From Gordonibacter sp. 28C (GTDB lineage: Bacteria > Actinomycetota > Coriobacteriia > Coriobacteriales > Eggerthellaceae), in contig NZ_PPTR01000007.1 in assembly GCF_003339845.1 (NCBI RefSeq), positions 62,001-126,000 of the forward strand: a stretch of 64,000 nt of DNA. Direction: 5' to 3'. Below the pieces are notes generated by a model. It saw only the letters and a list, made by a program, of their open reading frames with translations. It was not told the DNA's origin and did no database searches. Below, piece after piece: positions 31,468-41,257 of this stretch (its first letter is position 1; the number at the start of each line of letters is the position of its first letter). Both the position numbers and the translations under genes were made by a program.

Positions 31468-31722
31468 CTAGTCGATGAGCTCCACTTCGACATGGGTGTT
31501 CGTGCGCGACGCGGCGGCACGGGCGAGCGTGCGGATAGCCTTGATGACCCGCCCTTGGCGGCCGATGACCTTGCCGGCATCCTCTTCGTTCACGCGAACC
31601 TCCACGAGGATGGAGCCGTCTTCGGCGTCGCTCGCTTCGATCTGCAGCTCATCGGGGAACTCGATGAGCGGTCGCACGACGGACTCGACGAGGCCTACGA
31701 TGTCTTCCGTCTGCTCGGCCAT
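31468..31722 (-). CDS. khpA: KH-domain RNA-binding protein KhpA
   Basis: An 84-residue single-KH protein (YlqC/KhpA type) with the RNA-binding loop GKVIGRQGRVIKAIRTLARAA. KhpA partners with KhpB/Jag in several Gram-positives and influences cell division and RNA stability. The ATG at 31722 lies five bases after the rpsP stop. A longer in-frame start inside rpsP is rejected. Operon: rpsP-khpA-rimM-trmD. Confidence 0.95.
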   Translation of the reverse strand: MAEQTEDIVGLVESVVRPLIEFPDELQIEASDAEDGSILVEVRVNEEDAGKVIGRQGRVIKAIRTLARAAASRTNTHVEVELID

Positions 31723-31727
31723 GGCGC

Positions 31728-31973
31728 TTACGCGTTCTCGCGGGCGTTCTTGAGCAGGCGCGCCACCGTGTCGGTGGGCTGGGCGCCGTTCTTGATCCAC
31801 TGGTCGACCTTCTCGAGGTCGAACTTCACCATCGCGGGGGTGGCGCAGGGATTGTAGCGGCCGACTTCCTCGATGAACTTGCCGTCGCGCGGGCTGCGCG
31901 CGTCGGCGACGACGATACGGTAGTACGGGCGCTTCTTGGCGCCGTGGCGAGCAAGGCGAATTTTAACTGCCAT
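31728..31973 (-). CDS. rpsP: 30S ribosomal protein S16
   Basis: An 81-residue S16 with the signature [40 protein letters not shown] and a normal C terminus. It is the first gene of rpsP-khpA-rimM-trmD. The ATG at 31973 follows AAAAAGGAG. Confidence 0.98.
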   Translation of the reverse strand: MAVKIRLARHGAKKRPYYRIVVADARSPRDGKFIEEVGRYNPCATPAMVKFDLEKVDQWIKNGAQPTDTVARLLKNARENA

Positions 31974-32071
31974 GAAGGTGAACTCCTTTTTGCTTCTTAC
32001 ATCAGGTCCGGGCGGGTTGACATCGTGACGTTTCGGCACGTGAGCCGAAGCCCGCAAAACAGCAATTGCTT

Positions 32072-32100
32072 ATTCTACGGCGTGAACGGCCGTTTGACAA
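32072..32100 (-). promoter_or_regulatory. predicted promoter of the rpsP operon
   Basis: On the minus strand TTGTCA (32100-32095), a 17-base spacer and TAGAAT (32077-32072) lie about 98 bases upstream of rpsP. Both hexamers are near consensus. Confidence 0.7.
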
Positions 32101-32180
32101 GCGGTGTTATCGCAGTATTGTACGCGATTGCCCCGATCGCGCGGCATCGCCGCCCCGCACGTCCTCGAAAAGCCCATGTT

Positions 32181-35100
32181 TCAGGCATCGGATGGGCGCT
32201 CCGCCCTGGCTTGGCGGGCGGCGGCCACGGCGAGGCGGACGCGGTTCTCGCGGTTCAGGGCCGACGCCTCGGGGTCGTAGTCCACGACGGTGACGGGCAT
32301 GCCCGGATGGCGCCGCGCCGCCTCGTGCAGGGCGCCGCGAGCCTGGACGTGGCCCTTCAGGCAGCCGAAGCTCTGCAGGTACACCACGTGGTCGACGCCC
32401 GCGGCCTCGAAGGCGTCGAGCTGGGCGTCGTAGCGCACGTCGTCGACGAACAGGTTGGCGGGATCGGGCAGCACGGCTCGGCAGCCCAGGCGCTCGACGG
32501 ACGCCGCCAGGCCGTCGTTCAGGTACGCGTCGAAGCACAGAAGGGCGTTGCCCAAGATGCCGATGTGCGGGCGGTCGTCGTCGGCCGGATCCGCCTTCGT
32601 CGCGGGAGCGCCGAGCCCCGCGGGCCAGGCGTCCTCCCACTCGATCCCCACCGCGCGCCCGCAGGCGCGCTCCACCAGGCGCGGCAGGGCGTCCAGCAGG
32701 CAGCGCTCGCACACGCGCGGCACCGAGACGCGCCCGAGGGACGGGTCGGCCTCCGCCAGGCGTGCGGCGCGCCCGGCGAGGGCGGCCACGGTATGGCACA
32801 CGTCGGGGTTGACGCCGCCGCGCGCCCGTTCGAGGTCGGCGCGCTCGATGCGGCCGAGCAGCGGGACGGCGACGGACGCGCTCCCCTTCGGTTTGCCCGG
32901 AGCGTCCGCGCGCCCCGCCGCCTCGCTCGGAACGAAGGCAATGTCACGTCGCAGGTCGCGGGCCTCCACGGCCTCGGCGAGCGTGCGCAGGCGGATGCGG
33001 ATGTGCGCCGTGTCGACGATGTCGTCGATCTTGAGGACGGTGAACGACCGGTGCGCGGCCTCCAGCACGTCGCGCGCCTCGTCGGCGGCGACGGCGTCGT
33101 AGCCGCACCCGAACGACCGCAGGCACACGAGCTCGAGCGCCGGATCGGCCGCTGCGAAGCGCGCCAAGCCTGCCAAGTGCTTCGCCGGCCTCCAAGGCGG
33201 CGAAACGAGGGCCCTGCCCGGCGACGCGGCCTCCTTCGCGTCGGAGATTCCTTCGCGCGCCCCGCGCAGACGACCTGCCAGGCCCAGCGGCGGGACGACG
33301 GCGAATCCCAAACGCTCGACCACGCCGTCCACCTCGTGCGACAGTTCGGCGTCGACGTGGTAGGGCCGCCCCGCGAGCACGACGCCGTGTCGGCCGGAGG
33401 CGGCGTGCACCCAGGAGAGCGCTTGCTCCGTCGCCCGAGCGACCACGGCCTCGAACGCGCGCTGTGCGGTCAGGGCGGCCTCCAGCGCGCGCTCGAGCTC
33501 GCCCTCCCCCAGCGGCGCCTCTTCGGGCGCGAGCCGGCCGAGGGACGCCAGGAGCGCCGCGCGGTCGGCGTCGCTGCGGACGATCCGCTCCGGCCTCACG
33601 GCGCCGAGCGTCGGCGCGGCGAGGACCAAGGCGCCCGTGCGCACGAGCGGCACGCTGTCGGCCACGGCGTCTGCGTAGCAGCTCGACACCGGGCAGCGGC
33701 TTCCGCGCTCGAAGCGCGGCATGAGGACGGCTCCCGCCCCGCGCCGCGCGAGGTCGTAGAGGCGCGCGTGCGCGACCTTCGCCGGCTGGCACACGCTCTC
33801 GGAGGGAATGGTCTCCAGGCCTTCTTCGGCGGCCGATCCCTCCTTCCGTTGCGGCACCAGCACCGAGAACCCCAGTTCGCGAAGCAGCGCATGCCAAAAC
33901 GGCAGGTTCTCGTACGCGTTGAGCGCGTCCATGAGCCCCACGCGCACCTCGGCCCGCGGCCCGGCGCCCTCCGCATCGCCGCAGCGCGCCAGCAGCTTGC
34001 GCTCGAGCGCCACGACGTTCGGAGCGCGGCGCGGAGCCTCCGATCGCCGGCCCTTCTGGGGCCCCGCGCCGGCAAGCGCCCCGTCGAGGAAGGCGTGCGC
34101 CCGCTCGCATCGGTTGCCGGAGACGAAGCGCCGGGAGCCCTCGAACTCCACCACGGTGAGCGCGCAGGCGCACCCGCATCCGCCGCAGCGCACCGCCGCG
34201 CGCCTGGGCGCGAGAGCCGACAGGCGCGCGGCGTCGACGAGCGAGCTGCGCCGCGCTTCCCCGCCGCCCGCCAGCGCGCGGTCGCGGGCCGTGAGCGCCG
34301 CGCCGATGGCGCCCATGAGGTGCGCCGTGTCGGGGCGCACGGCCCGCACCCCGGCCACGAGCTCGAAGGCGCGCAGCACGGCGTCGGACTTGAAGGCTCC
34401 CCCCTGCACGACCACCGTACCGCCCATGCCCGCCACCTTGTCGCGGCCGATGATGCGGTACAGCGCGTTCTGAACCACGGAATAGGCTATGCCGGCCGCT
34501 ATGTCGGCCGCAGGCGCGCCGATCTTCTGCGCGTGGCGCACGCGCGACGTCATGAACACCGTGCACTTCGTCCCCAGGTCGACAGGGTTTCTCGCCCCCA
34601 AGGCGGCTTCGGAGAACCGCACGGGGGACATATGCAGCGTATGGGCCGTGCCCTCGACGAACGAGCCGCAGCCGCTCGAGCACGCCTCGTTGAGCACGGC
34701 GTCGGACACGAGTCCGTCGCGCACCCAGATGGCCTTCATGTCCTGCCCGCCTATGTCGAGCACGAACGACGCCCCCGGGCGGAACGCGCGCGCGGCGCGC
34801 ACGTGCGCCGTGGTCTCCACCACGCCCGAGTCGATGCCGAGCGCGGCGCGCAGCAGGTCCTCCCCGTAGCCCGTGACCGTGGCATGGGCGATGTGGACCA
34901 GGGCCTCGGCCTTGCCGTAGGACCGCGGCAGCACGCGGTACATATCGCCCAGCATGACGGTGGCGGTTTTGAGCACGTCTCCCTCGACCGGCCGGTAGTC
35001 GGAATGGACGAGCCGCCCGGCACCGTCCACCAGGGCGCACTTCACCGTGGTGGAGCCGGCGTCCAACCCCAGGTAGAGCGGGCCCTCGCAGTCGAACAGC

Positions 35101-36047
35101 CTCGTGCGGGGCATGCGCTCGGCCGCGTGCCGCTCCTCGAACTCCGCGCGTTCGGCCGCATCGGCGAACAACGGGGGCAGATGGTCGAGGTCGTCGGAGG
35201 GATCGTCGGCGTTGCGCACCTGCCGTTCCAGCTCCGTGAGCGAGGCCGTGCGCGGCGGCGTGCCGTCGTCGGCCGCCTCGCGCGCCGTAAGCGCGGCGCC
35301 GCGGGCCGTGAACAGATGGGCGTTCGGCGGCTTGACGCCCGTCTCGCGCGTGAGGCCGAGCGCGCGGCGGAAGCGGTGCACCAGGTTGGGGATGTACTCG
35401 AGCGGCCCGCCCAGAAACACGATCGTGCCCTTGAGGGGCCGGCCGCAGGCGAGGCCCCCGAGCGTCTGGCGCACGACGGCCTCGAGCGCGCTCGCCGCGA
35501 TGTCGGCCGTGCGCGCGCCCGCGTTCAACAGGGGCCGCACGTCGGTTTGAGCGAACACGGCGCATCGCGACGCTATGGGGTAGATGCGGTTCGCCCCCAG
35601 CGCCAGCCCGCTCATGTCCGACATGCGCGCGCCGATCATGAACGCGATGGTGTCGATGAACCCGCCCGTGCCGCCCGCGCACGTGGCGTTCATGCGCTGT
35701 TCCAGGCCGCCGGTGAGGTAGACCACCTTCGCGTCCTCGCCTCCCAGCTCGATGAACGCGTCGGCCTCGGGGTAGGACTCGCGCACGGCGCGCGTGGTGG
35801 CCACCACCTCCTGCACGAACGGCAGCCCCAGCAGCTCGGCCAACGCGATGCCCGCCGAACCGGTCACGGCCACGTGCCCGCGCAGGTTGCCGAAGCGCCA
35901 CGCCATATCGTGCAGCACGCCGGCCAGCGTCGTGCGGATATCGGAGCGATGCCGCCGATAGACGGAATGCACGACGGCGTCGTCCTCGTCAACGACGACG
36001 ACCTTGATGGTCTTCGACCCGGCGTCTATGCCGATGCGGTAGTCCAT
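32181..36047 (-). CDS. giant 2-hydroxyacyl-CoA dehydratase activase-related fusion protein
   Basis: A 1288-residue protein joining two BcrAD/BadFG-type ATPase domains (starts YRIGIDAGSKTIKVVVVDED at residue 3 and YLGLDAGSTTVKCALVDGAG at about 340), a DUF2229-like middle and a C-terminal region resembling the dehydratase CoA-binding subunit. Cluster-type cysteines are in NATCAGGTGGF and NEACSSGCGSF. A Cys-rich RCGGCGCACAL lies at about 625. Activases of this class use ATP to inject one electron into 2-hydroxyacyl-CoA dehydratases or benzoyl-CoA reductases. No dehydratase gene is adjacent. The substrate is unknown. Confidence 0.88.
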   Translation of the reverse strand: MDYRIGIDAGSKTIKVVVVDEDDAVVHSVYRRHRSDIRTTLAGVLHDMAWRFGNLRGHVAVTGSAGIALAELLGLPFVQEVVATTRAVRESYPEADAFIELGGEDAKVVYLTGGLEQRMNATCAGGTGGFIDTIAFMIGARMSDMSGLALGANRIYPIASRCAVFAQTDVRPLLNAGARTADIAASALEAVVRQTLGGLACGRPLKGTIVFLGGPLEYIPNLVHRFRRALGLTRETGVKPPNAHLFTARGAALTAREAADDGTPPRTASLTELERQVRNADDPSDDLDHLPPLFADAAERAEFEERHAAERMPRTRLFDCEGPLYLGLDAGSTTVKCALVDGAGRLVHSDYRPVEGDVLKTATVMLGDMYRVLPRSYGKAEALVHIAHATVTGYGEDLLRAALGIDSGVVETTAHVRAARAFRPGASFVLDIGGQDMKAIWVRDGLVSDAVLNEACSSGCGSFVEGTAHTLHMSPVRFSEAALGARNPVDLGTKCTVFMTSRVRHAQKIGAPAADIAAGIAYSVVQNALYRIIGRDKVAGMGGTVVVQGGAFKSDAVLRAFELVAGVRAVRPDTAHLMGAIGAALTARDRALAGGGEARRSSLVDAARLSALAPRRAAVRCGGCGCACALTVVEFEGSRRFVSGNRCERAHAFLDGALAGAGPQKGRRSEAPRRAPNVVALERKLLARCGDAEGAGPRAEVRVGLMDALNAYENLPFWHALLRELGFSVLVPQRKEGSAAEEGLETIPSESVCQPAKVAHARLYDLARRGAGAVLMPRFERGSRCPVSSCYADAVADSVPLVRTGALVLAAPTLGAVRPERIVRSDADRAALLASLGRLAPEEAPLGEGELERALEAALTAQRAFEAVVARATEQALSWVHAASGRHGVVLAGRPYHVDAELSHEVDGVVERLGFAVVPPLGLAGRLRGAREGISDAKEAASPGRALVSPPWRPAKHLAGLARFAAADPALELVCLRSFGCGYDAVAADEARDVLEAAHRSFTVLKIDDIVDTAHIRIRLRTLAEAVEARDLRRDIAFVPSEAAGRADAPGKPKGSASVAVPLLGRIERADLERARGGVNPDVCHTVAALAGRAARLAEADPSLGRVSVPRVCERCLLDALPRLVERACGRAVGIEWEDAWPAGLGAPATKADPADDDRPHIGILGNALLCFDAYLNDGLAASVERLGCRAVLPDPANLFVDDVRYDAQLDAFEAAGVDHVVYLQSFGCLKGHVQARGALHEAARRHPGMPVTVVDYDPEASALNRENRVRLAVAAARQARAERPSDA

Positions 36048-36191
36048 GGCGGTTCCCCGGCGGCCTTTCCCTGCGCTCTTTCCATTGCAAGGATAACGCT
36101 TGTCCGCATGCTGCGAAACAGGGAATTTCGACCGCGACCGCGCGGCGTGCGCATGCGCCGATCCGGCCGACCGGGGCCGGGCGGCCTACCC

Positions 36192-36701
36192 TCAGCGGCC
36201 GCCCGCCAGCGCGTCCATGCAGTCGCGATAGTAGATGTGGATGTCCTCGTAGCCGCCCATGAACGTCATGAAGCCGCCGGGGACGGTGCCCACGCGCGCG
36301 AAGCCCAGATCCTCGTACAGGTGGATGGCGGCCGCGTTGCTGGCGACCACGGCGTTGAACTGCAGGCCGCGGAAGCCCTTGCGGGCGGCTCGGGCGAGCG
36401 AGTCCTCCACGAGCGCCCGGCCCAGCCCCACGCCGCGCGAGCCGGACACCACGGCGTAGCTCGCGTTGGCGATGTGCCCGCAGCGCCCGACGTTGTTCGG
36501 GTGCAGGACGTACAGGCCGAACACCTTCCCGTCGAGGTCGGCCACCACGGAAAGCGTCTGCTCGGCGAAGAACTCCGCAGCCGTCTCCAGCGTAAGGGGT
36601 TCGATCTGGGGAAACGCCTCGCCGCCCTCGACGACCTCGTTCCACACCTTCATCATGCCCGCAAGGTCCTCCTCGCGGTACGGGCGAATCTCAAGACCCA
36701 T
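36192..36701 (-). CDS. GNAT family N-acetyltransferase
   Basis: A 169-residue GNAT protein. The acetyl-CoA motif is GSRGVGLGRALVEDSLARAA and motif B is NAAAIHLYEDLGFARVGTVP. The N-terminal MGLEIRPYREEDLAGMMKVW is typical. The acceptor is unknown. It stands alone. A possible -10 (TATACT, 36739-36734) lies upstream without a clear -35. Confidence 0.9.
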   Translation of the reverse strand: MGLEIRPYREEDLAGMMKVWNEVVEGGEAFPQIEPLTLETAAEFFAEQTLSVVADLDGKVFGLYVLHPNNVGRCGHIANASYAVVSGSRGVGLGRALVEDSLARAARKGFRGLQFNAVVASNAAAIHLYEDLGFARVGTVPGGFMTFMGGYEDIHIYYRDCMDALAGGR

Positions 36702-36803
36702 GGCGCTTCCTTTCCTCGCAAAAGATTGCGCCAGTATAGCATCAGCCGCTGCGGGGCGCCATGCGAACCCGTGCGAGCGCTCCGCAGGCCGACGCAGACG
36801 CTC

Positions 36804-39239
36804 CTAGTCCGCCACCAGCTCGCGCACGTCCACGCGCTTCACCTTGCGGGACGACGCGTAGGCCGCCGCCAGGAACACCGCCGCGAGGCCGAGCGTGAGG
36901 CCGCTTACCGCGAAAAGGTTCGCGTCGAGGGCGAAACTGGTGAGCCCGAACAGGCCGAACAGCTGGCTGACCAGCCATCCTCCCCCGAGCATCGCGGCCG
37001 TGGCGCCGAGCGCGCAGCCCACGAGCGCGACGCAGAAGAAGCGCAGCGCGAACTGCACGCGCAGCGCGCGGCAGGTGAACCCCAGCGCGCGGTACACCCC
37101 CAGATCGTGCCGCTCCGCCGAGAACAGGCGGCCGATTATCAGCGACACGGCCAAGAACACGAGGGCGACCGCGACGAGGGCCATGACGTAGGCCATGGTG
37201 ACGAACAGGCTCTGGATGAGCCCCACCATGTCGCCCGTGTCGGAGAACAGCCCGCGTGGCCGCGCGTCGACGTCCCCGCCGAAACGCTGCTCGAGCGCGG
37301 CGCGGGCCTCGTCGGCCTTGCCGGAGTCGGCGAGGGCGTACTGGCGCGGCGCGCTCGACGCGTCGGGGTCTATGCCCGCCAGCTCGCACACGCCGTCGAA
37401 CGTGACCACGCAACCGTACCCCGCGTTGAGCATGCTGGACAGCTTTCCGCACACGATGAAGGGGCGCTCGACGCCGTCGTTGCCGGGCACCATGAACTCG
37501 TCTCCCAGCTCCAGGCCTACGAGCGAGGCGAGGTTCGACCCCACGAGCACCTCGTTGTCGTGAAGCGGCGCCCGCCCCTCCGACATGCCCGTCACCAGCG
37601 AGGTGTCGGTGAGGCCCACGAACGACCGGCTCTCGCCGCCCAGGTTCACCATCGTGAACGACTCCTGCCACGACCGCTCGATGGGGCTCACGTCCGCGAT
37701 GGTGCGCTCCACCTCGTCGAAATCGAGGTCGGGGGACACCGCCGCCGCGGTCACGTCGCTCTTCCACATGCCGAACGTGCTGTAAGCGGCATTCGGCTTG
37801 TTCAGCGTTCCGCAGATGCCGTACACGAGCACGACGAACGCGCAGAGCAAGAAAGCGCACAGGGCAAGGCTCACGTAGCGCCGTTTCGCCGAGACGACCG
37901 CGCGCAGGGCCAGCTGCAGGTTGAGCCGGGAGCCGGTGACGGGACGCGTCGCACGGCTCGCGAAGCTGTGGTCCGCCGCGCCGCCGCGCAGCGCCACGAG
38001 CGGGGAGATGGCCGCGAGCTTGCGCGCGCGGTGCGCCACCACCGCCGCCACGAGCGCCAACAGCGCGCCCAAGACGCACAGCGCCGCCACGGGCACGGAG
38101 TCGTTGTCGGCGAGAACCCCGGTGAGCTGGGCGAAGAACGGAAGCGCAGCCGGCACCGCCGCCATGGCGAGCGCGAAGCCCGCCGCGAAGCCCGCCAGGC
38201 TCGCACCGCCGTACTCGACGACGAGCACGGCGGCCAGGGTGCGGCGGCCCACGCCCACGGCTTTGAGCGTGCCGTAGTCGGCGTAGTGCTCCTCGATGGA
38301 CGACGAGATGGCGTGCGTGCAGATGACGAGCGCCACCACGAACAGCAGGCAGGCGAACACGCCCATGACCGCCGCCCCTATGATCACCACCATCATGGCG
38401 TAGCCGGCAAGCGTCGTCGAGCTGAACATGCCGGAGGTGGAGGCGCCCCATGCCGTGCCCTCGGCGATGGCGCGGGTCAGGTCCGACGGCTGCGCCCCAC
38501 GGGCCCGCGCGGCGTCCGAAAGGAACGCGTTCATCTCCGTGATGCGGTACGCGAACGAGCCCGTGGCGTAGATGTCGATGGGCTCCCCCTGCGCGACGGC
38601 GGCCTCGTCCACGTCGCGTGCGAGCTCCTCGTACGTTTCAGGGGCCACCTGGTAGCGCTTGAGCTCCATGAACGCGGTACCCATCTGGGGGTCCTCGATG
38701 AACCCGGACACGGTGAGCGTGCGCGTCCTGTCGCCGACGGCAAGCTCCACGGTGTCGCCGACGTCCACTCCGGGCGACACCTTCAGCGTGAGCGGAACGT
38801 ACACCTCGCCGGGCGCCGGGGGTTCGGGGTCGTCCGCGAAGCCGGTGCCGTCGGGCGTGAACAGCTGGCAGGATATCCCCGTGCCCCACGCCTGGTACTG
38901 CACGGCGGAAGACGGGTTCTTGTCGATGTCCCGCCCGTCTTCGCCGTGGAACGTGGTGGGGACGACGAGCACGCCGCTCGTGCGCACCTCCCCCACCTCG
39001 TCGAGCGCCTCGACGTCCGCCACCGCCTCGTCGGTGAGGCTCGACGCGAGGTCGTAGGCGTACACGTCGCCCGCGCCCGCCTCGGCGAGAGCGTCGGCCT
39101 CGCGGGCGTTCAAGTCGACGTACATGCAGATGGTGAACGTGAGCGCGGCCGCCGTGAGCGCCATGAGGAAGAAGATGCCCAAAAAGGAGCCTTTGGAGCG
39201 CTTGATGCCCGCGACTGCGAGCGTGCGCATGAGTGCCAC
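36804..39239 (-). CDS. ABC transporter permease with two FtsX domains
   Basis: An 811-residue membrane protein. One N-terminal membrane helix (KGSFLGIFFLMALTAAALTF) is followed by a large extracytoplasmic domain, three helices of the first FtsX domain (around 275-400), a central helix near 455-475, a second extracytoplasmic region and the second FtsX domain at the C terminus. GTG at 39239 is chosen because GGGAGG lies six bases upstream; ATG at 39230 is the alternative. It follows its ATPase gene by 11 bases. With the two-component system just upstream it resembles Bce-type peptide-sensing and detoxification modules. Confidence 0.88.
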   Translation of the reverse strand: MALMRTLAVAGIKRSKGSFLGIFFLMALTAAALTFTICMYVDLNAREADALAEAGAGDVYAYDLASSLTDEAVADVEALDEVGEVRTSGVLVVPTTFHGEDGRDIDKNPSSAVQYQAWGTGISCQLFTPDGTGFADDPEPPAPGEVYVPLTLKVSPGVDVGDTVELAVGDRTRTLTVSGFIEDPQMGTAFMELKRYQVAPETYEELARDVDEAAVAQGEPIDIYATGSFAYRITEMNAFLSDAARARGAQPSDLTRAIAEGTAWGASTSGMFSSTTLAGYAMMVVIIGAAVMGVFACLLFVVALVICTHAISSSIEEHYADYGTLKAVGVGRRTLAAVLVVEYGGASLAGFAAGFALAMAAVPAALPFFAQLTGVLADNDSVPVAALCVLGALLALVAAVVAHRARKLAAISPLVALRGGAADHSFASRATRPVTGSRLNLQLALRAVVSAKRRYVSLALCAFLLCAFVVLVYGICGTLNKPNAAYSTFGMWKSDVTAAAVSPDLDFDEVERTIADVSPIERSWQESFTMVNLGGESRSFVGLTDTSLVTGMSEGRAPLHDNEVLVGSNLASLVGLELGDEFMVPGNDGVERPFIVCGKLSSMLNAGYGCVVTFDGVCELAGIDPDASSAPRQYALADSGKADEARAALEQRFGGDVDARPRGLFSDTGDMVGLIQSLFVTMAYVMALVAVALVFLAVSLIIGRLFSAERHDLGVYRALGFTCRALRVQFALRFFCVALVGCALGATAAMLGGGWLVSQLFGLFGLTSFALDANLFAVSGLTLGLAAVFLAAAYASSRKVKRVDVRELVAD

Positions 39240-39250
39240 GGTGCGCCTCC

Positions 39251-40021
39251 CTACCAAGACAGCGAGGACAGCCAGGCGTTCACCTGGGCCTCGCGGGCCT
39301 TGAGATAGGAAACGTCGCCCTCGCGGTACGCGGGCAGGTCGAGCTCGCCCTTGATGACGCCGTCCTCCAGGTACAGGACGCGGTTCGCGCGCACGGCGCA
39401 CTGCACGTCGTGCGTGACCATGCAGATGGACTGACCCGCGGCGTTCAGCTCGCACAACAGCGCGAGCACCTCGAGCGAGTTCGCGCGGTTGAGCGCGCCG
39501 GTGGGCTCGTCGGCGAACACGACGTCCGGGTCGTTCACCACGCTGCGCGCCACGGCGCAGCGCTGCTGCTGGCCGCCCGAGGTTTGGCTGGGAAGATGGT
39601 GCGCGTCGGCGGTGAGCCCCATGCGGTCGATGAGCGCTTGCGCGACGGCACGCGTATCGGCTGCGTTGCGGTCCCTTTTCAGGTAGCCGGGCACGGCGAT
39701 GTTCTCGAACAGGGTGAGGTTGCTCACAAGATGCGCCTGCTGGAACACGAAGCCGAAACGCTGCGCGCGCAGTTCGGCCATGTCCTGCTCGCCCAGGCTC
39801 GTGATGCTCGCACCGCGGTAGAGCACGTCGCCCGCCGTGACCGTGTCCATGCCCGACAGGCAGTAGAGCAGCGTGGACTTGCCGGAGCCCGACGGCCCCA
39901 TGACGGCGGTGAAGTCGCCTTCGTAGAGCGCGAGGTCGACGTTGCTCAGCACGTGCGTCTGCACGCCTTCGGCCGCGTAGCTCTTGGAAAGCCTTTCGGC
40001 TTGGATGATGATGGGTTTCAT
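39251..40021 (-). CDS. ABC transporter ATP-binding protein (MacB/LolD type)
   Basis: A 256-residue ATPase. Walker A is GPSGSGKST, the Q-loop region is FGFVFQQAHLVSNLTLFENI, the signature is TSGGQQQR in place of LSGGQ, Walker B is PDVVFADEPTG and the switch His is in MVTHD. It belongs to the group that pairs with FtsX-type permeases, and the permease gene starts 11 bases downstream. The start at 40021 gives the normal N terminus MKPIIIQAERLSKSY. Confidence 0.95.
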   Translation of the reverse strand: MKPIIIQAERLSKSYAAEGVQTHVLSNVDLALYEGDFTAVMGPSGSGKSTLLYCLSGMDTVTAGDVLYRGASITSLGEQDMAELRAQRFGFVFQQAHLVSNLTLFENIAVPGYLKRDRNAADTRAVAQALIDRMGLTADAHHLPSQTSGGQQQRCAVARSVVNDPDVVFADEPTGALNRANSLEVLALLCELNAAGQSICMVTHDVQCAVRANRVLYLEDGVIKGELDLPAYREGDVSYLKAREAQVNAWLSSLSW

Positions 40022-40084
40022 GACAGCCTTTCGAATCGGTTCGTCGCTGAAAGGCATCGTAGCCGCGTCGACATTAAGGAGTCT

Positions 40085-41257
40085 TTAAGGCCCGCAGGGA
40101 AATTCCAACGCCGCGCGCAAACCGGGGTCGGCGTTCTCGAGACGCGCCGTGCCGCCCATCTGCCCGACCAGGTAACGCACGATGAACAGGCCGAGACCCG
40201 CACCGGGCGCGCCTGCCGCGTTGCCCCCGCGATAGAAGCGCTCGAAGGCGAACGGCAGGTCCTCGGGCGGCATGCCGGGACCGAAGTCGCGCACCTCGAC
40301 GCGATAGCCGCCCTCGACGCGCATGCCGGAAACCTCCACGGGCGAACCGGGCGCGTACTTGCGCGCGTTCGCGATGAGGTTCTCGAGCACCTGGGCCAGG
40401 CGTTTCGGGTCGTGGCGCACGACGGCGTGGTCGAGACGTCCTATCGCCACGTCGCCCGTCGCGTCGAAATCGGACACGGCCGCGCGCACGGTCTCGTGCA
40501 GGGGAGCCTCCTCGCAGGTCACGACGATACGGTCGAGGTCGGCGAGCGCATGGAGGAACAGGTCGTCAGTGAGACGGGTCACCTCGTCGCACTTGCGCGC
40601 GATGGTGCGCGCATAGCCCGCGCGCTCCTCCTCGTCGCGGGCCAGACCCAGTTCGAGCGCCTCGGAGTAGGCGCGAATGGAGGCTATGGGCGTTTTGACG
40701 TCGTGCGAGAGCGCGGCCACGGTGGTCCTGCTCTGCTCGATCGCGGCAGCCTCGGCGTCCCGGGCGCGCTTGATCTCCTTGCGCATGTTGTCGAACGCCC
40801 AGGCGAACTTGCCGAAGGGGTTGCCGCGCTCGTAGGCGAGCGGCGCGTCGAGGTTGCCGCCCGCCACGTCGTCGGCGAACGCCTCGAGGCGCAGGAAGGG
40901 GCGCGCCACGCTCGCGTACAGGTAGCCGACCATCGCCCACACCGCTACGGCCCCGGCGGCGAACAGCACCCAGACACCTGCGACGCCCGATGCGCCGCGA
41001 GCGTCGGCGGCGGCTCGGAGCGCATCCTGGGCGTCGGCGAGCGCCGCGTCGGCCTGCGCGGCTCCGTCGCCGGAAAGCCCCGACCGGACTCCGTTCAGCT
41101 CCACGACCTGCGCGCGCAGCTCGGCGGCCGCGTCGTCGCCGCCGAGCGCGACGGTGGCCGCCGCGGCCAGGGCCGCAAGCGCGACCGTCACGGCGAGGGC
41201 GAACCCCGCCAGCCTGCGGGCGACGCGCCGCGCCTCGCCCGACCTTGCCGCCGTCAC
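40085..41257 (-). CDS. sensor histidine kinase
   Basis: A 390-residue kinase. Two membrane helices (about 12-33 and 80-103) flank a short Ala/Asp-rich external loop, then a HAMP-like segment. The H-box is ALSHDVKTPIASIRAYSEAL, the N-box is LENLIANARKYA, and G-boxes are DFGPGMPPEDLPFAFERFYR and GAGLGLFIV. The GTG start overlaps the response-regulator stop (GTGA). The small sensory loop suggests that it senses through the ABC transporter encoded next, as in Bce systems; this is inference. Confidence 0.92.
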   Translation of the reverse strand: MTAARSGEARRVARRLAGFALAVTVALAALAAAATVALGGDDAAAELRAQVVELNGVRSGLSGDGAAQADAALADAQDALRAAADARGASGVAGVWVLFAAGAVAVWAMVGYLYASVARPFLRLEAFADDVAGGNLDAPLAYERGNPFGKFAWAFDNMRKEIKRARDAEAAAIEQSRTTVAALSHDVKTPIASIRAYSEALELGLARDEEERAGYARTIARKCDEVTRLTDDLFLHALADLDRIVVTCEEAPLHETVRAAVSDFDATGDVAIGRLDHAVVRHDPKRLAQVLENLIANARKYAPGSPVEVSGMRVEGGYRVEVRDFGPGMPPEDLPFAFERFYRGGNAAGAPGAGLGLFIVRYLVGQMGGTARLENADPGLRAALEFPCGP

